A stretch of DNA of 64,000 nucleotides from Amphibalanus amphitrite (lineage: Eukaryota > Arthropoda > Thecostraca > Balanomorpha > Balanidae). Location: assembly GCF_019059575.1 (NCBI RefSeq), contig NW_024881506.1, positions 930,001 to 994,000 of the forward strand, in the 5' to 3' direction. The notes below the pieces were generated by a model. That model searched no databases. It was given only the letters and a program-made list of their open reading frames with translations, and was not told where the DNA came from. Below are positions 12,483 through 24,817 of the stretch, one piece after another. Position 1 is the stretch's first letter; every line of letters begins with the position of its first letter. The position numbers and the translations under genes are program-made.

Positions 12483-14285
12483 GGGGCATTCCACGTCAAA
12501 TCAAACACCGAAATCCGTCATCCCCTTCGATTTTTCTGAAAATTTGTAGGCAGACTGGGCATGGTTCAAAACTGAGTTACGTATATTATTTTCGAAATTT
12601 GATAAAGTATCGCTGAGATATAGGTCATCGAATACAGCCAAAAATGCCACACATCAATTTTTTAAATGTCTATAACTCTGGTTCCTTTTCTGGTATCAAA
12701 ATGATATTAACAGGGTCTTGTAGGCAATTGATAAGGCTTTGATTTTTAATTACAAAATTAAATTGAAGTGACCTTGAAATGCATTTGACCTTGAATTAAA
12801 ACAGAAAAATTTAAATAGCAAAAAACACGTCACCTTCGATTCGGGTAATTTTTACATATTATGTCCGTCACAATGTTCCTAACCATCTGTGAAAAAATTG
12901 GAGTGGGCCATTCATAACTCTCGCGGCAAACGCCGTTTTCATGCATCAACATCACGCAACCGCGCGTGACCTTGAAAGACAGAGTCAAGACATGCTTGCT
13001 TGTGTACACTTCCTGAAATGAATGATTGCTGATTAGTGATATCCCAAACTCTGCGAGAATGGAAATACATAGTCATCGTAGTCAAGCATTCAAGTTCCAT
13101 AGTAAAAGTGTCTCAGGCAAACGGTATTTTGCGGTGAATTTTGAGCCGTGTGGAAATGCATCATGAAGCCAAAAATTCAACGAAAACATTATCACGCGAC
13201 GATATCTTCACGTCTTTTTATCTTCACTATACCAAAGAATATACATTTTTGAGTATGTATGGGGAATTTCTAGTTAATCCAATAATAAATATGGCAGTTA
13301 GAGACCTGCTAAGAGTAACATGTCGCCGGCTGAGGCGGGATCGGCCGACGCGGGAAACGCAGCAATCACAATTTTGTGTTTACACGTTCATATTTCAATT
13401 GTTTCAACCGATTTTCAAAATTCTTACACCATAAGATTGCCTGTACATTTCTTAGTCTTCTCACAAAATTTGACGCGAATCGAACGTAATCAGCGGTAAG
13501 GAGCGCGATGTAAAGACGGAACCGTTCCGTTCCGTCCCGTCCCGGCACAGTCTACAATTCAGGCGGCGGCTAGCGGTCGGCGCCGGCTGTCGAGTCGCCG
13601 AGTCGCCGCGGCGACAGGATGTTCACTTTACACCGCTATTACTAGACCAGTTGTGAACCGATTTTCTTCTTGCTTGCACGATGAGATGTGCAATTCAATT
13701 TTTGACAGGTAGCTATAATTAATTTTGCATTAATACTATGAGATATTGGCGAAAAACAGGAGGGGTGGGGCGAAATTCACTCTTCCCCCTCCACTGCGCG
13801 TGCTAACATACGTTTGCATATGTGCCATTTTCTTCAAAACTTATGAATGGCCCACTCTAATTTTTTCACAGGCTGTTAAGAATATGGTAGGCAATAAAAT
13901 ATATGAAAATTAGCCAAATCGAAGGTGACGTGTTTTTTGCTATTTCAATTTTTGTGCTTAAGAACAGAGTTAAGCAAATTTCAAGGTCATATATTTAAGT
14001 AGGTGCAATTCTAAACAAATGCTTAAGAAATGATCTAAACAGTAAGGTTTATTTCATTCAAATCAAACAAGTACAACCAAAGTTATGGTCGTTCAAAAAT
14101 ATAAAGATGCAACATTTTGTAAAAATTCGATGCCCTATATTTAGAAGACCTGTGGTCAGAATGTGCAAAAAACATCAATGTAATGTTCGGGGGGACACAG
14201 GAACTCGCTCACAAATTTATAATGAAATCGCTGATGGTAAGGTGCAAAACAGCCGATTTTTGTTCGATTTGACGTGGAATGCCCC
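12483..14285. mobile_element. Long-arm inverted-repeat (foldback-like) DNA element, 1803 bp
   Basis: The left end GGGGCATTCCACGTCAAATC has its inverted copy at the right end. Pairing continues deep inside: ACGTCACCTTCGATT near 12828 pairs with AATCGAAGGTGACGT near 13915, and AGTGGGCCATTCATAA near 12901 pairs with TTATGAATGGCCCACT near 13841. The arms are therefore about 440 bp each around a 0.9-kb centre. GCCT flanks both ends (12479-12482 and 14286-14289), a probable 4-bp target duplication. The element is AT-rich within GC-rich surroundings and shows no recognised transposase. The centre includes a GC-rich patch (13320-13350 and 13540-13620) that may be captured host sequence. The superfamily is not assigned. 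Confidence 0.85.
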
Positions 14286-15338
14286 GCCTGTCCTCCCAGA
14301 GCCAAATGTGGTGCCCAGCTCCATCCCCACGGCCTGATGTAGTGTCCTCTGGTCCAGCGGAGGGGCGGAGCGCGTCTCGGCCCGATCTCTGCACACCCGT
14401 CTCCACCTGCGGGCCGCACCCACGCCGCAAAAAGCCTGATGGATGGCGGCTCCTCGGCGGCGGCCATTATCACCGCCGGCTGCACCGTCAGCCGCAATCG
14501 CCGCGCGACCGTCGCGAGCTGCGCGACAGACGCGGCCGCCGCCGGCGCCGGCTGCCGGCGGGTGTGGCTCGGTGTTTTGACGCGCGGGTGAGCCGGCGGC
14601 GCCGCTGCACGGCTGCCGGCGCGCCTGGGCCCTGTCATGGCCGGCCTCGCCCGGTGGGCCGGTGGCGCCGGCGACCGGCCGGCGCCGGCGGCGCTGACCG
14701 GCCTGCAGGCGCGGCCGTGTCACCCAGCGGCCACACAGGACGCCACAGCGGCGGCGCCGGCCGGCCAGCCAGCAGCGCAGAGGTCACAGGCCGCCCAGCG
14801 CGGCTGAGCCGGCTGCACATCGACCGGACTGCGTCACAGGGCCCCTCTGACCTGACCCGGTCAGCTCCCGAATCACCTCAAACACAAGAACATTTCCGTT
14901 GCGGTATCAAACAGTCATCTGTAGCTTGACATGCTACCACTCTGCCGGACAACTCCGCGGATCCGGTTTTCTGCGCCGATTTAGAGCTGGACCGGCTGTC
15001 AGGCAGTGTTGTTGCAGACACAGTGCCGTTGGGCAGGACTGCACGTCGGGCTGGACCGCCGGCTGTGGCGTTCTGTAAGACTGCGGGCTGTGCAATGTGT
15101 AGTGTGCAAGGAAGCACCACCTGGCGCCCATCTCTCGGCCCTGACGGCACCAAATCGCCGTGCCCAGTCAGAAGTCGGCAGCACAGCATTTGTGTTGGGA
15201 CGGTCGGATGGGGCAGTTTCGCAACGGATGTCTCTTCTTATAAAAAGGCACGGCGGCGGCGGCGTGGTGCGCGCGCGGCCAGGCGCGGCTGATCCAGATG
15301 TGCGTGCACTGGTGGGGGGTCGCGGCAGGCCGACCGAC

Positions 15339-15378
15339 GGGCGGGGCGGGGGCGGGGGCGGGGCGGGGCGGGCGGTGA
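15339..15378 (+). other. G-quadruplex-prone tract
   Basis: Successive runs of four or five G separated by single C bases (GGGGCGGGGGCGGGGGC pattern) fit the G4 rule on the plus strand, which is the template strand for hth. Confidence 0.6.
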
Positions 15379-16458
15379 CACGGACTGGGCCGCTGTCGCC
15401 GCCGGTGCCAGCTTCATATAAATCCAGCACCCGGCCGCACTTGGAGCCCGCTCAGAATCAACATCAAATGAAAACAAGGACACCATTAGCGGCGGGACGG
15501 TATGCCGGCTGCCGGGCAGGAATCTGCGCCGCCGCGAAAAACGACCTGCTCCGCTCTGCCCCACTGACGTCACCGGCGCTGGTGACGAGCGCGGCGATAA
15601 TGGCGCACGGCGACGATAGCGGCGCGGCGCTGATGTCACCGCGTGTGCGCCGCAGTCGCCGCCAGACGGTCACTATCAGCGCCAGGGGCCGGCCGGGCGG
15701 CTGCAGCGGCCGTGCAGGCGCGGTGGGCGGGCCGCCGGGACCGACCCCCGGGGGTGACCGAGTCCCGTCCGGCTCCGATGGCCACCGGGCCGGGACCCGG
15801 CGACCCACCGGTGACCCCCATCATCACCTGATCCCCACACACCTCAGCCAACTGTCCCCCGACGCTCGTGTGATTTGGATTATGTCCGCATCAAGTGCCA
15901 CCTATTGTTAAGTCGTCCTTTCTTTTCTGGACAAGGGGCTGCCGCCTAACCAAGTAACCAAGTAAAATCCAGGAAATGACATTGTTACATACAATTGTCT
16001 CTTTAAAGCCTTCGGATACGGGAGCCGAGACAATCTGCTCTAGATAATCTGCCAATTAAAGCATAAGCACATTACAGGCCCTATTGTTCGCCACGTCTTT
16101 TCGCAATACGGAGCGTGGCACTCAAAACGGCTCTACAGTTAAGCCACAGAGTGAGAGGACACCCAGCAACATTTCACCGGCGCATCATAGAGCAAATGAT
16201 GGTGTGGTATAATTATACGAAGACGATCGACTTTAATGACTGGTAGTGTTTTATTTTCTGCACAAGCCGCTTGTTTCGCTGCGCTGGGCGGAGCGACATG
16301 TCTGGACTGGGAGCATCAGGAACCGGTTCGGGCGCCGACGGCGCATCCTGCTTCGGGCGGCATGGCGTGCAATTTGGGCCGAGCGCGGGCGCGATTTGGG
16401 TCCATCAGCGGCGCTCCGCATATGCCCTATGATGCACGGTCTGGGCCGGGGCCGGGCC

Positions 16459-16626
16459 GGTACCTCGCAGCCCCCGACCAGGGTCGATGGGGGCCGGGCC
16501 GGTGCCTCACAGCCCCGCTCGGGGTCGATGGGGGCCGGGCCGGTGCCTCACAGCCCCGCTCGGGGTCGATGGGGGCCGGGTCGGTACCTCACAGCCCCGC
16601 TCGGGGTCGATGGGGGCCGGGCCGGC
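16459..16626. repeat. Minisatellite, four copies of a 41-bp unit
   Basis: Units start GGTACCTC or GGTGCCTCAC at 16459, 16501, 16542 and 16583. Each continues AGCCCCGCTCGGGGTCGATG then GGGGCCGGGCC. The second to fourth copies are nearly identical, so the array is young. Each unit contains the perfect palindrome CCCCGCTCGGGG-like core. Confidence 0.9.
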
Positions 16627-17370
16627 CAGCAGGGTGACTGAGTCAGCCATTCGAGCGGTGCTCGGTGCTCACCCCGACCGATTCGAGCCGGCCCGGTCAT
16701 ACGGTGCGGCGCCCCCGGCCACTGCCTGCTTCCTTGATCGTAAATTCACCCGTGCAATATGCAAGTTATGGCTTTCAAGACGACGCAGTCAACGATTTAT
16801 ACACAGCCGCCCTGCCACTCATGGCATTAATGTCAATCCTAACTTAATAGTACTTAATAAGGCATGGAGTTGAAATGTCAGTTTATTAAGCATGGTCCGA
16901 TTAGGGAAGTCATGATAGGGTCAATACTGGAGCTTTAACTATGTTTCTGTGTGACGACAGCTGTCCAGCATAATAACAGAAGCCATAAGCCAACCAAAAT
17001 ACTGTCTGGGACATTTCATTCCATTGCCGTGCACGCTCCAATTCCAAAGTGCGCTGCGCCTCCTTCGGGCGTGGCTCAAGCGTGCCCCATAAAGCGGCAC
17101 GGCTCGTTCTGGGCGCAGCATGAGCGCTTCCCGAGGAGCAGAGCAGCGCGCGCCGCGCCGAGGCGGCGTTAGGGGCGCACCCAGCGCGACGTTCGCGGCG
17201 CGCGCGGCGACAATGCGCCGCGGCGCCACCGGCTCTGTTTGGACAAGCAAGTGAAGCACGGAGAATGGCCGTCCGCGGCCGACCCAGAGACACAGAGATG
17301 GTATAAATAAACGAGTCGGGCGCCGCCGGCCGGCCGACGCCAGGCGCCGCGAGAGGCGGCCGGGGCACCG

Positions 17371-17483
17371 GCGACAGAGACGGCACTGCACGGACCGGGG
17401 AGCCCGGAGGGGACCACGGACCAGCGACAGAGTCGCCCACTGCACGGACCGGGGAGCCAGGAGGGGACCGGGACCACGGCCCA
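17371..17483. repeat. Tandem duplication, two copies of a 54-bp unit
   Basis: GCGACAGAG, then CACTGCACGGACCGGGGAGC and GGAGGGGACC, occurs twice 54 bp apart (CACTGCACGG at 17384 and 17438) with a few differences. Confidence 0.8.
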
Positions 17484-18372
17484 GGGCGCCTAGAAAGCCG
17501 CGGAGACCCGCCGGAGACACCGCACCACCTCCGGCGCAGAGACACTGACGCGGCGAAATCTGCCCTGATGGCCCACCCAGCGGCGGGCGTGCGATACACA
17601 TCTGAGGCCGCCCCGCACCTGCCCTGGCGGCGGGCGGGGAGCGGTTCGGCGGCCCCACGGCTCTCCGTGAGGTGCGCTGATGAGGACGCTGATCGGCCGG
17701 CGCCCCGACGTCGACTGTGTGTACTCGGCACCTGCTGCTCAATCAGGACGCGCCGGTGGCCGATAGGCTGGTAGCCGCCGGCCCCTATCATTGGCCGCCG
17801 TTTTTGCGGCCATCAGGGGTGTGAGGTGGCCGGGCGCCTCCCGCCCGCAGCGACACCCTATCATTGCGCCGGCCGACCGCACCGCCCACCCACCGGCGCC
17901 GCACAGCTGATCGGGCGGACTGCTGTCGGCGCGACTGCCGCCGAGAACGGCCGCACCAGGGTAGCGGGTCAGAGGGCAGGGAACTGACAGGGCTGAGGTC
18001 AGGATAGGTCATCAGGACAGGACGTCCGGGCCAGAGGAATCGGGCGTCCTGAGAACGGAACCGATTGAAAGGAACATAACGGCTCATTTGGTACGGGATA
18101 CAGCTCTGATAACAGTCATCCACCAACCCTTCCAACAAGCACCTACAGGAACCACGCTTCACCGTGCTTTGAAGCAATCAGAAGCCTTACATGCGGTCCG
18201 AATCCGATGTAGCTCTTCACGGCAAAGACCACGAAACGAATATCTTGCAGACGGGTTAAGGTGGCACCCATACAATTAGATACTAATCTCATTAGCACAT
18301 GAGAATCAGCCACCGACTTCGGAAGCGGAAAGCTCGAAACCATGCAGCAAGAGGCACGCGAAATTTCGTAAC

Positions 18373-18545
18373 AAGATGCCCAGGAATCCATCACGGCATG
18401 CCCGGGAACATGACACGGGATACCCGGGAGCATGACACGGGATACCCGGGAATCTGCCACAGGGTGCCCCGGAATCTGCCACAGGGTGCCCCGGAATCTG
18501 TCACAGCGGTGCCACGAAATCTGTCACAGGGTGCCCCGGAATCGG
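18373..18545. repeat. Minisatellite, about eight copies of a 22-bp unit
   Basis: Units alternate between CATGACACGGGATACCCGGGA and ATCTGCCACAGGGTGCCCCG (plus GA), so two diverged subtypes are ordered along the array. Period is about 22 bp. Confidence 0.85.
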
Positions 18546-19958
18546 TGGTCTCGCGGTGACGTTCCGGCAGCTGGGGAGCAGTCAGTCACACAGCGAGCGG
18601 CGAGGCCCCGGTGCCCCGCTTTCCGTCCCGCTCCCGGCCCGCTCAGCGACCCTACAAACATGTTTGCCCGATCGACTTAATCCGCCCGATAGGCACCGTT
18701 CAAATCATGGGAATTCGGCGGGCGCACAAAACCCGATTATGCCCGCGCCAGCGCAGCGCGGCAGCGCACCTTGAAAGCCCATTGTGCGCCACATTGTAAT
18801 GTGTTGACTATGTGACCGGCCTGGGGTCGGCGGCGCCATTGGCTGACTTCTGTCAATCGGCCGGCGACATCTGGCCCTCGGAGGGGAGGCCCGCGGAGCC
18901 AGGTAGCGCCCGTCCGCGATCAGTGACGGCATTGTGTGAGGGGCGCCGTCCGCTGCCGCTGCCGCTGCGGGGCTGGGACGCACTGGGCCCCAAAGGGTCA
19001 GACCAACCATGTCCGCAGCTGCGCACATGGCGCCTGACCGAGACATGCTACGGGCTTATCTCGGCCAACATCGTTTCTGGGGTAAGAGGTTCGGCCAGCA
19101 GCCACCATCCACTGAACATCCTCTCAGTCACCAGCGTCTGACGTCCTCATTGGACTACCGGTGACGCTCTTCTTCACCTTCGTCTTCCTTGTCGTTCCAA
19201 GGTTCTTCGCCACGATCTGGATCTCTAAGAGACCTTCTCCACTTTCTTAAGGAGCCGCTTGTAAAGCTCACTACAAATCTGACAAGAAGCTGCAGCCCCT
19301 GAGGTCCTTCTGTCAGAAAACTGGGTTCATTATCTCATCAGCCACAACACTTTTGTCGCCGTTCAACCGACATCGCAGCCTTCATCGAGAGCGCGCCTCG
19401 ACCCTTTCCCAGACGTCTCAGCGCCGCAGCGTGACTCAACGGCACTTGCGGCGGTCGGCGACAATCGCGGCGCGGCGCTGCTGGTGCGCGGCGTTTTGTG
19501 CGCGGCTCGGAGCGGCGCACCCCGCGGTATAATGGAGATCGGTTTGGATCATTCACGGCGGCGCCGAAAACACGCTCTTCACGCTCTCCGCGGGACTGAA
19601 GCACCCTCCAGTTGTGAGCGAGCGCGCAAACTCAATGGCAATTACAGCTGAGCGCCGAAATCTGTACCAGTGCGGCCGGGGGGAGCGGCCGAGGGACGGG
19701 AGGGCGGCCGCCACTGATGAAGGGGTGGATAGACTGACAGCGACAGCGGTGCGGGGATAGCGCCACCTCGAGGCCGCGCTTTCAGTGGAGGGCCGCGGGG
19801 TTGCATAGAGTTCCGCTGCGGACACAAACACACCGGCAGGGCCGGGCTGGTCTCTCGGCTGGGGACATGCCGAGGGTCCCCTCGCGGGACAATGGGCCCG
19901 GCGAGATGATACCGACAAGGTTCCGCCGCCGGCGCCGCAGAGAACAGCCACTAATGAG

Positions 19959-19966
19959 TGATTGAC
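19959..19966 (+). promoter_or_regulatory. Pbx/Exd-Meis half composite TGATTGAC
   Basis: TGATTGAC matches the first eight bases of the Pbx-Meis/Prep composite TGATTGACAG. It is a single short match in a large intron, so chance is quite possible. Confidence 0.2.
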
Positions 19967-22153
19967 GCCGGGACCGACAGGCGTCACTCCCAACGGGCGT
20001 CCGCTGCTCGCCCGCATTCAGACATCGCACAGGGCGGCGCCGCTCCGACAAGTTGCACGCGCCCCAAAAGGCGGTCGCATTCAGAGCCCCGCCAGCTAAA
20101 TCGGGGTCGGTACGCCCTTTCCCATCGCGCTCGCATTCTTTCCAGAGCGACACAAGGGACGCTGCCCTCGACCGTAGCGGGCGCGCATTAAATGACAAAG
20201 CCAAAAAGTCAGCATCCGACACACGCGGGAGCCCGACACGGAAATTTGACCGACCCTGGTCCTTTAGAAATCAGATCGCGCCCTACAAAAACGACTGCAC
20301 CCTTTCCCGTGACGGCGCCCGCCGCGACCGACCGGGCAGCGACCGGGCTGACGCGAAAAAAGCCGGCCCCCCGGCGTGCGTCGTCTTTACCGGCCAAATG
20401 AGATTAGGTTGAGCGGACAGAATGGACTAGTTAGTGCACAACAGGGCGCCGGTGGCGGCGGCCGTCCGGGCGGACCGTCTCGGCCCGCTCCGCCCGCTCC
20501 GCTGCACCGCAGACCACCTGGGTCGAGGCCGGTCCGGCTCCTCGGCAGGAATGCCCAAACGACCTGGGAGCGTCCCTGCGACCGGCGCGACGCGCCCGCG
20601 CACAATAGGCCACGGTGCTCGGCGCCGGCAGGGCGTCAACCGGCGGCGACTGCGGCCATTTCGCGGCGCGGTCGCGGCGGCGACCCGCGATAGCGCCGCG
20701 CGCGCATGACTTTCTGGTTCATCACGTCTCGGCCGGTCGGTGGCATTGCTGAGAGGAAATCGGCGGGAAAATGTAGCGCAGGGAAGGCGCCGCGCCGCCG
20801 TTTGAAAACAGAGCTCGCCATTCGGAGTCGCCCGCTCGGAAGCGCCGTTCGGCCTTCAGAGAGGATCAAAAGCGCCAGAGCTGCACAATGGAAAATATGG
20901 CCGAAACATTCCGAAATGGCGCGGCTGGCAAAAAGTCGGCGCATCTCCGAGAAAGCGGCGGCTGCAGGCGGCGGCCGGCCAGCCTTTCTCACGCAGCGCG
21001 CCGAGAGACGCGCCGCGCCGCGCCGGCAAAAAGCCTAATCCCCAGCGGGCGGCGCGACTGGTTTGCATCTGAAAAGGTCACCCGAGCTGTGACGAAACCG
21101 ACGCATCTCGGCGACGAAAACACGCCGCCCAGACGCAGCCGCGGCGCGCTGGGACTGAGTTAGTGAGACGAGCAGCGGCGCACCGCCGCGCCGGCCGGCT
21201 CACTGCAGCCAATTCTGCCGCACTCAGCCAACTAATAAAATTAGGCGACGTTTTGTGCGCGAATCTGCATAATCCCGTGTTTGGGGTGGATCAGCACAGG
21301 GTAAAGCGTTATCAAATTACCGATAAGTAGCAGCATCAGTGAGGGGACAAAGAAAGAGTGTTGCTAGCAAGGGATATCGGCTTTCAGGCGGGCCTTTGTC
21401 ACCGATTAAAACAATCAGCTGAGTGCTGGCAAAAAGAACCGTGGCAGTTGCACGAAGTCGCGGCCGTTTGGACGAAAACGCCGCATGCTTACCCGTATCA
21501 GCAACAAGAAACAAGGCGATTTTTTTCAGACATGCGACTATCCGACCTCATTGAATGCGCTACTTCAAACAAGGCAGCACTTGTTTGTGTGAGGATTTTG
21601 CGTGACAGATTCGCATCATGGCTATCGGAAACGTTATTTTAAAACACCCGAAAGACGGCAGAAGTTCCCCGAACAGAACCACCCCTTGCACACGCCTATA
21701 CATTGCACGGCGACCAAAAAACCACTTGCGCAATGAAATACGGCATTGCACATTGCGCAAAGGCTGCTCAGTCTTGCAGTGCGGTCTTTTTCATATTGCA
21801 CCGCGGAAAACAGCGTCTTCAGCCGACCGAGTGGAATATGGATTATGGAATCTGTATGTAAATCATTGCTCGCCGCTGGGCCGTGAGGAGCCCGGTCCCG
21901 ATCGTCAGGCCGCATTCCGTGGACGTCCGGGCAGCTCGTAAATCGGCCCGGCCGCGCCCGTCTCCGGCCCAGCGCCTGTGTGACATATACGCGGCCACTG
22001 CCCTCATTAAAAGGGCAATTACAGGCGACATTAAGGCACCCATTAGCATTTTCTGGACGGCAAAAAGGTGGACGGCGCTGGGCGGACGACGCCCGGCTGA
22101 TTTATCCATCAAATATTGGTAGCGATGGCTGCTCATTTCTCAGACACGGCTTC

Positions 22154-22326
22154 ATCAGCAGGAGGGGGCCCGGGCCGCGGACTGCTGCGGTCACAGGATC
22201 AGCAGGATGAGGGTCCGGACCGGGCTGCTGCGGTCACAGGATCAGCAGGAGGGGGTGCGGGACGCGGGCTGCTGGTCACAGGATCAGCAGGAGGGGGTCC
22301 GGGCCGGGCCGCGGGGGCGACTGGTT
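22154..22326. repeat. Minisatellite, about four copies of a 42-44-bp unit
   Basis: ATCAGCAGGA recurs at 22154, 22198, 22241 and 22283, followed by GGGGTCCGGGCCGGGCTGCT-like sequence and GGTCACAGG. The shrinking spacing (44, 43, 42) reflects small internal deletions. Confidence 0.85.
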
Positions 22327-22746
22327 CTGAGCCAGAAGGACACTGCTGCGTAAATAACTCCACAGCCGATACAGGCCGGGTACAGCCAGAGCGCAGACCA
22401 AACATTGCCGGTCGTACCGGCTGGCCCAGACAGGACGACACGCGGGACGGGACAGGGCTGGGCAGGACAGAGATACTACAGGGCTCGATGGGACGGAACA
22501 GAACAACGGCCAAAGACAGAGCAGAGCCGGATAAAATTGTGTGTACGTACAGGCGCCCACACGGCCGGACAAGACAGGGCGGGGCAGGACAGGCGTCCCG
22601 ACACAAAACTATCGGCCGGATAGGGCAGGACAGGTCAAGCCACGATCTGACGGACAGCTCAGCACATTGACTGCCAGCCGGATGGACAGTCCAATTCATC
22701 TCCCATCGTGACGAGCGACCCAGAAAGGCCGGCTGAAGGGCGCTGC

Positions 22747-22832
22747 ATGAGCCGTCACGAGATATCACGATCTGTCACGAACTGTCACGAGCTATCACCA
22801 GCTGCCAGCGAGCTGTCACGAGCTGTCACGGC
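22747..22832. repeat. 10-bp tandem array GAGCTGTCAC with CTGTCA Meis-like cores
   Basis: Eight or nine 10-bp units follow one another. Exact CTGTCA (reverse of the Meis/Hth core TGACAG) occurs at 22772, 22782, 22813 and 22823; CCGTCA, ATATCA, CTATCA and CTGCCA are variants in the other units. The period equals about one helical turn. Confidence 0.8.
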
Positions 22833-23067
22833 GCGTCCGATGGCGGCACAAAGTGTCACTGAGTCACGTGCTGACACAGCCTGTTATTCGGTCCGGTATC
22901 TGCTATGCATCACCCTGTGTGTTTGTAAAACGGAGCTGTCCACCGACATATGCACATTACGTAATTCGGTGACGTCACCAGGACTCGCGCCGTGACGGGA
23001 CTGGCGCGCCGCCGAACACCAGTGCCTGGTGCCACTGTCATCTGACAGCGACTGTCCGGTGACAGTG

Positions 23068-23083
23068 CCCCCCCCCCCCCCCC
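23068..23083. repeat. Poly-C run
   Basis: This is a run of about sixteen C bases after GACAGTG; exact length is doubtful. Confidence 0.8.
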
Positions 23084-23396
23084 AGCGCCGTGCGGTGGCC
23101 GGCCGGCCGGCCGAGGTGCACAACAGGCCACCGCCTCCGGACAAACCGGTTACATGCATTAGATCCAGCTAAGAGGGCTTGAGCTGAGGAATTTCCGACC
23201 GCGCCGCGCGGCCGCCTCGGCTTTTGGTCGCCGCAAAAAACAACATATTTTGATCGTCTGCCTGCAGCGCCGCCCAGATAAGGCTTAAATTGAACGACGG
23301 TGGCGGCGCTGTGCGACGACGGCCGTCCGCGCGCCGGCCCTCTGGTACGGGGACGGGGGACGGGGGACGGGGTTAGAAAGGCTCTGGTGATGTTCG

Positions 23397-23915
23397 GTAT
23401 TGTATTGTATTGACGTAGGCAGACACTCCACATACACTGTGGCTATTCCGTGTCTAAAGTCATTGCGAGTAAAAAAAAAAAAACATACGTCAGGGTAAAA
23501 GACAATAAAAAGTCAAATCACACACCTATACATATACCAGACACTCGCCACGCACACAGACACACACACTCCATATGCAACCACACTACCGTCAATCACA
23601 GCCACTCGTCAGTCCATCAGAAGAACGCCTTCACTGCTCTCTTGAAACTGCCGGGATCGAGGTCTAAAAGGGCAGCTGGCAGCTGGTTTAAAAGCGCGGT
23701 CGCTTGGTATGAAAAGGCACGCTGCCCAGCCACAGTGCGTGTAACCGGTGGCCGTAGGCGACGGTCATTCCGGGTGGTGCGGTCACCACTGGCCCGCGAC
23801 CCCGCGTTCGTGGTGAACAGCGAGGCGAGGACGGTCGGCTCACCGCGCGCAATGGCACCGCGCGCGACGGTCACCGCCGCGACCCGGTACATGTCGGTGC
23901 ACGCTGCACGAAGAA
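23397..23915 (-). mobile_element. 3' stub of a non-LTR retrotransposon (LINE), CR1/L2/Jockey-like
   Basis: The minus-strand frame ending at the TGA at 23617-23619 has the typical C-terminal tail of a LINE reverse-transcriptase ORF: RLRPPVTRTVAGQRAFSYQ, then ALLNQLPAALLDLDPGSFKR and AVKAFF. This follows the usual pattern R-T-x-x-G-x-R-x-F-x-Y, then a W/LN-x-LPxxL box and an SFKRxLKxxL end. About 200 bp of 3'UTR follow, with a GT-rich patch, and the copy ends in three CAATA units (23397-23413). That kind of short tandem terminus is common in CR1/L2-like elements. The 5' side stops at about 23915, next to a 16-bp minisatellite, so it is heavily 5'-truncated. The clade is uncertain. Confidence 0.7.
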
Positions 23916-23931
23916 TATGGACCCATACGGA

Positions 23932-24027
23932 TGCGGAGGACCCATACGGATACGGGACCAGACGGATGCGGGACCAGACGGATACGAGACCAGACGGATA
24001 CGGGACCAGGCGGATACGGGACCGGAG
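23932..24027. repeat. Minisatellite, about six copies of a 16-bp unit
   Basis: Variants of ACGGATACGGGACCAG follow one another, with ACGGATGCGGGACCAG and ACGGATACGAGACCAG among them. It abuts the truncated 5' side of the LINE stub. Confidence 0.85.
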
Positions 24028-24817
24028 CGGCGGCGTGCGGACATCTGTCGTCTGGCGGAGCAGGCTGTGCCGCTCTCATGTATTATGCGCCGATGATGAT
24101 GTTGTTTGCATCACATATGAAAGGCGCCCTCAGAAGAGGCGCCTCTATCGGCCGCCGTCAGCCTGTTGAATGTTGCACGGCCAACGGTCCCAGCTGGAGG
24201 TGCAACATGACCTGAGGAGACAAATGGCACGCGCCGACCATTATGCAGCTCAGCCCGGCTCGGCCGCTGCTGGCCCGGGGCTCAGGCGGCCGCCATCGGC
24301 CGCGGCGACACCCATTAACGCGTGATCCGCCATTACGCAAATGTCGGCCGATTAGCCAGAACGCTATCTGACAATTTCGCCGGAGCGGACAAAGCCTGCA
24401 GCGCTATCGGGCGCGCGTCAGTCCGGGGGAGGGAGGCGGGAGCGGCTCCGGCTCCGGCTCCGGCCGCCGCTGCCGCTGCTGCTGCCGTCACCGGCGCCGC
24501 CGATACCTGCCACCGGTGACGTCACCGATACAACCCGAGCCGGCCGTGACGTCATCGGGCGCCATGTTGCGGTGACAGTGGGGAGGGGACGCGGCCACCC
24601 CCACGGCGGATGGGACGGCCATTGAGACCCCTTGTCAGTCAGTCGACTGCTGAGTGCTCGGCGCGCTTCGGTGCACGGCCAGGCAGCAAGTGCAAGTGAT
24701 CTTTCACCTATCTGACACGCCTGTATTGTCGAGAGAATGATGGACAGAAATCTCAGCTACTATATAAAGTCACCAAAGTAAGTAGTTCCAACTCCAACTA
24801 TATGCCGCTAGTTTGTA

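Noticed and set aside
13141-13434. Transposase gene inside the 1.8-kb inverted-repeat element
   Set aside because: The 97-codon frame has no transposase motif and lies in AT-rich sequence with many stops in other frames; the element looks non-autonomous.
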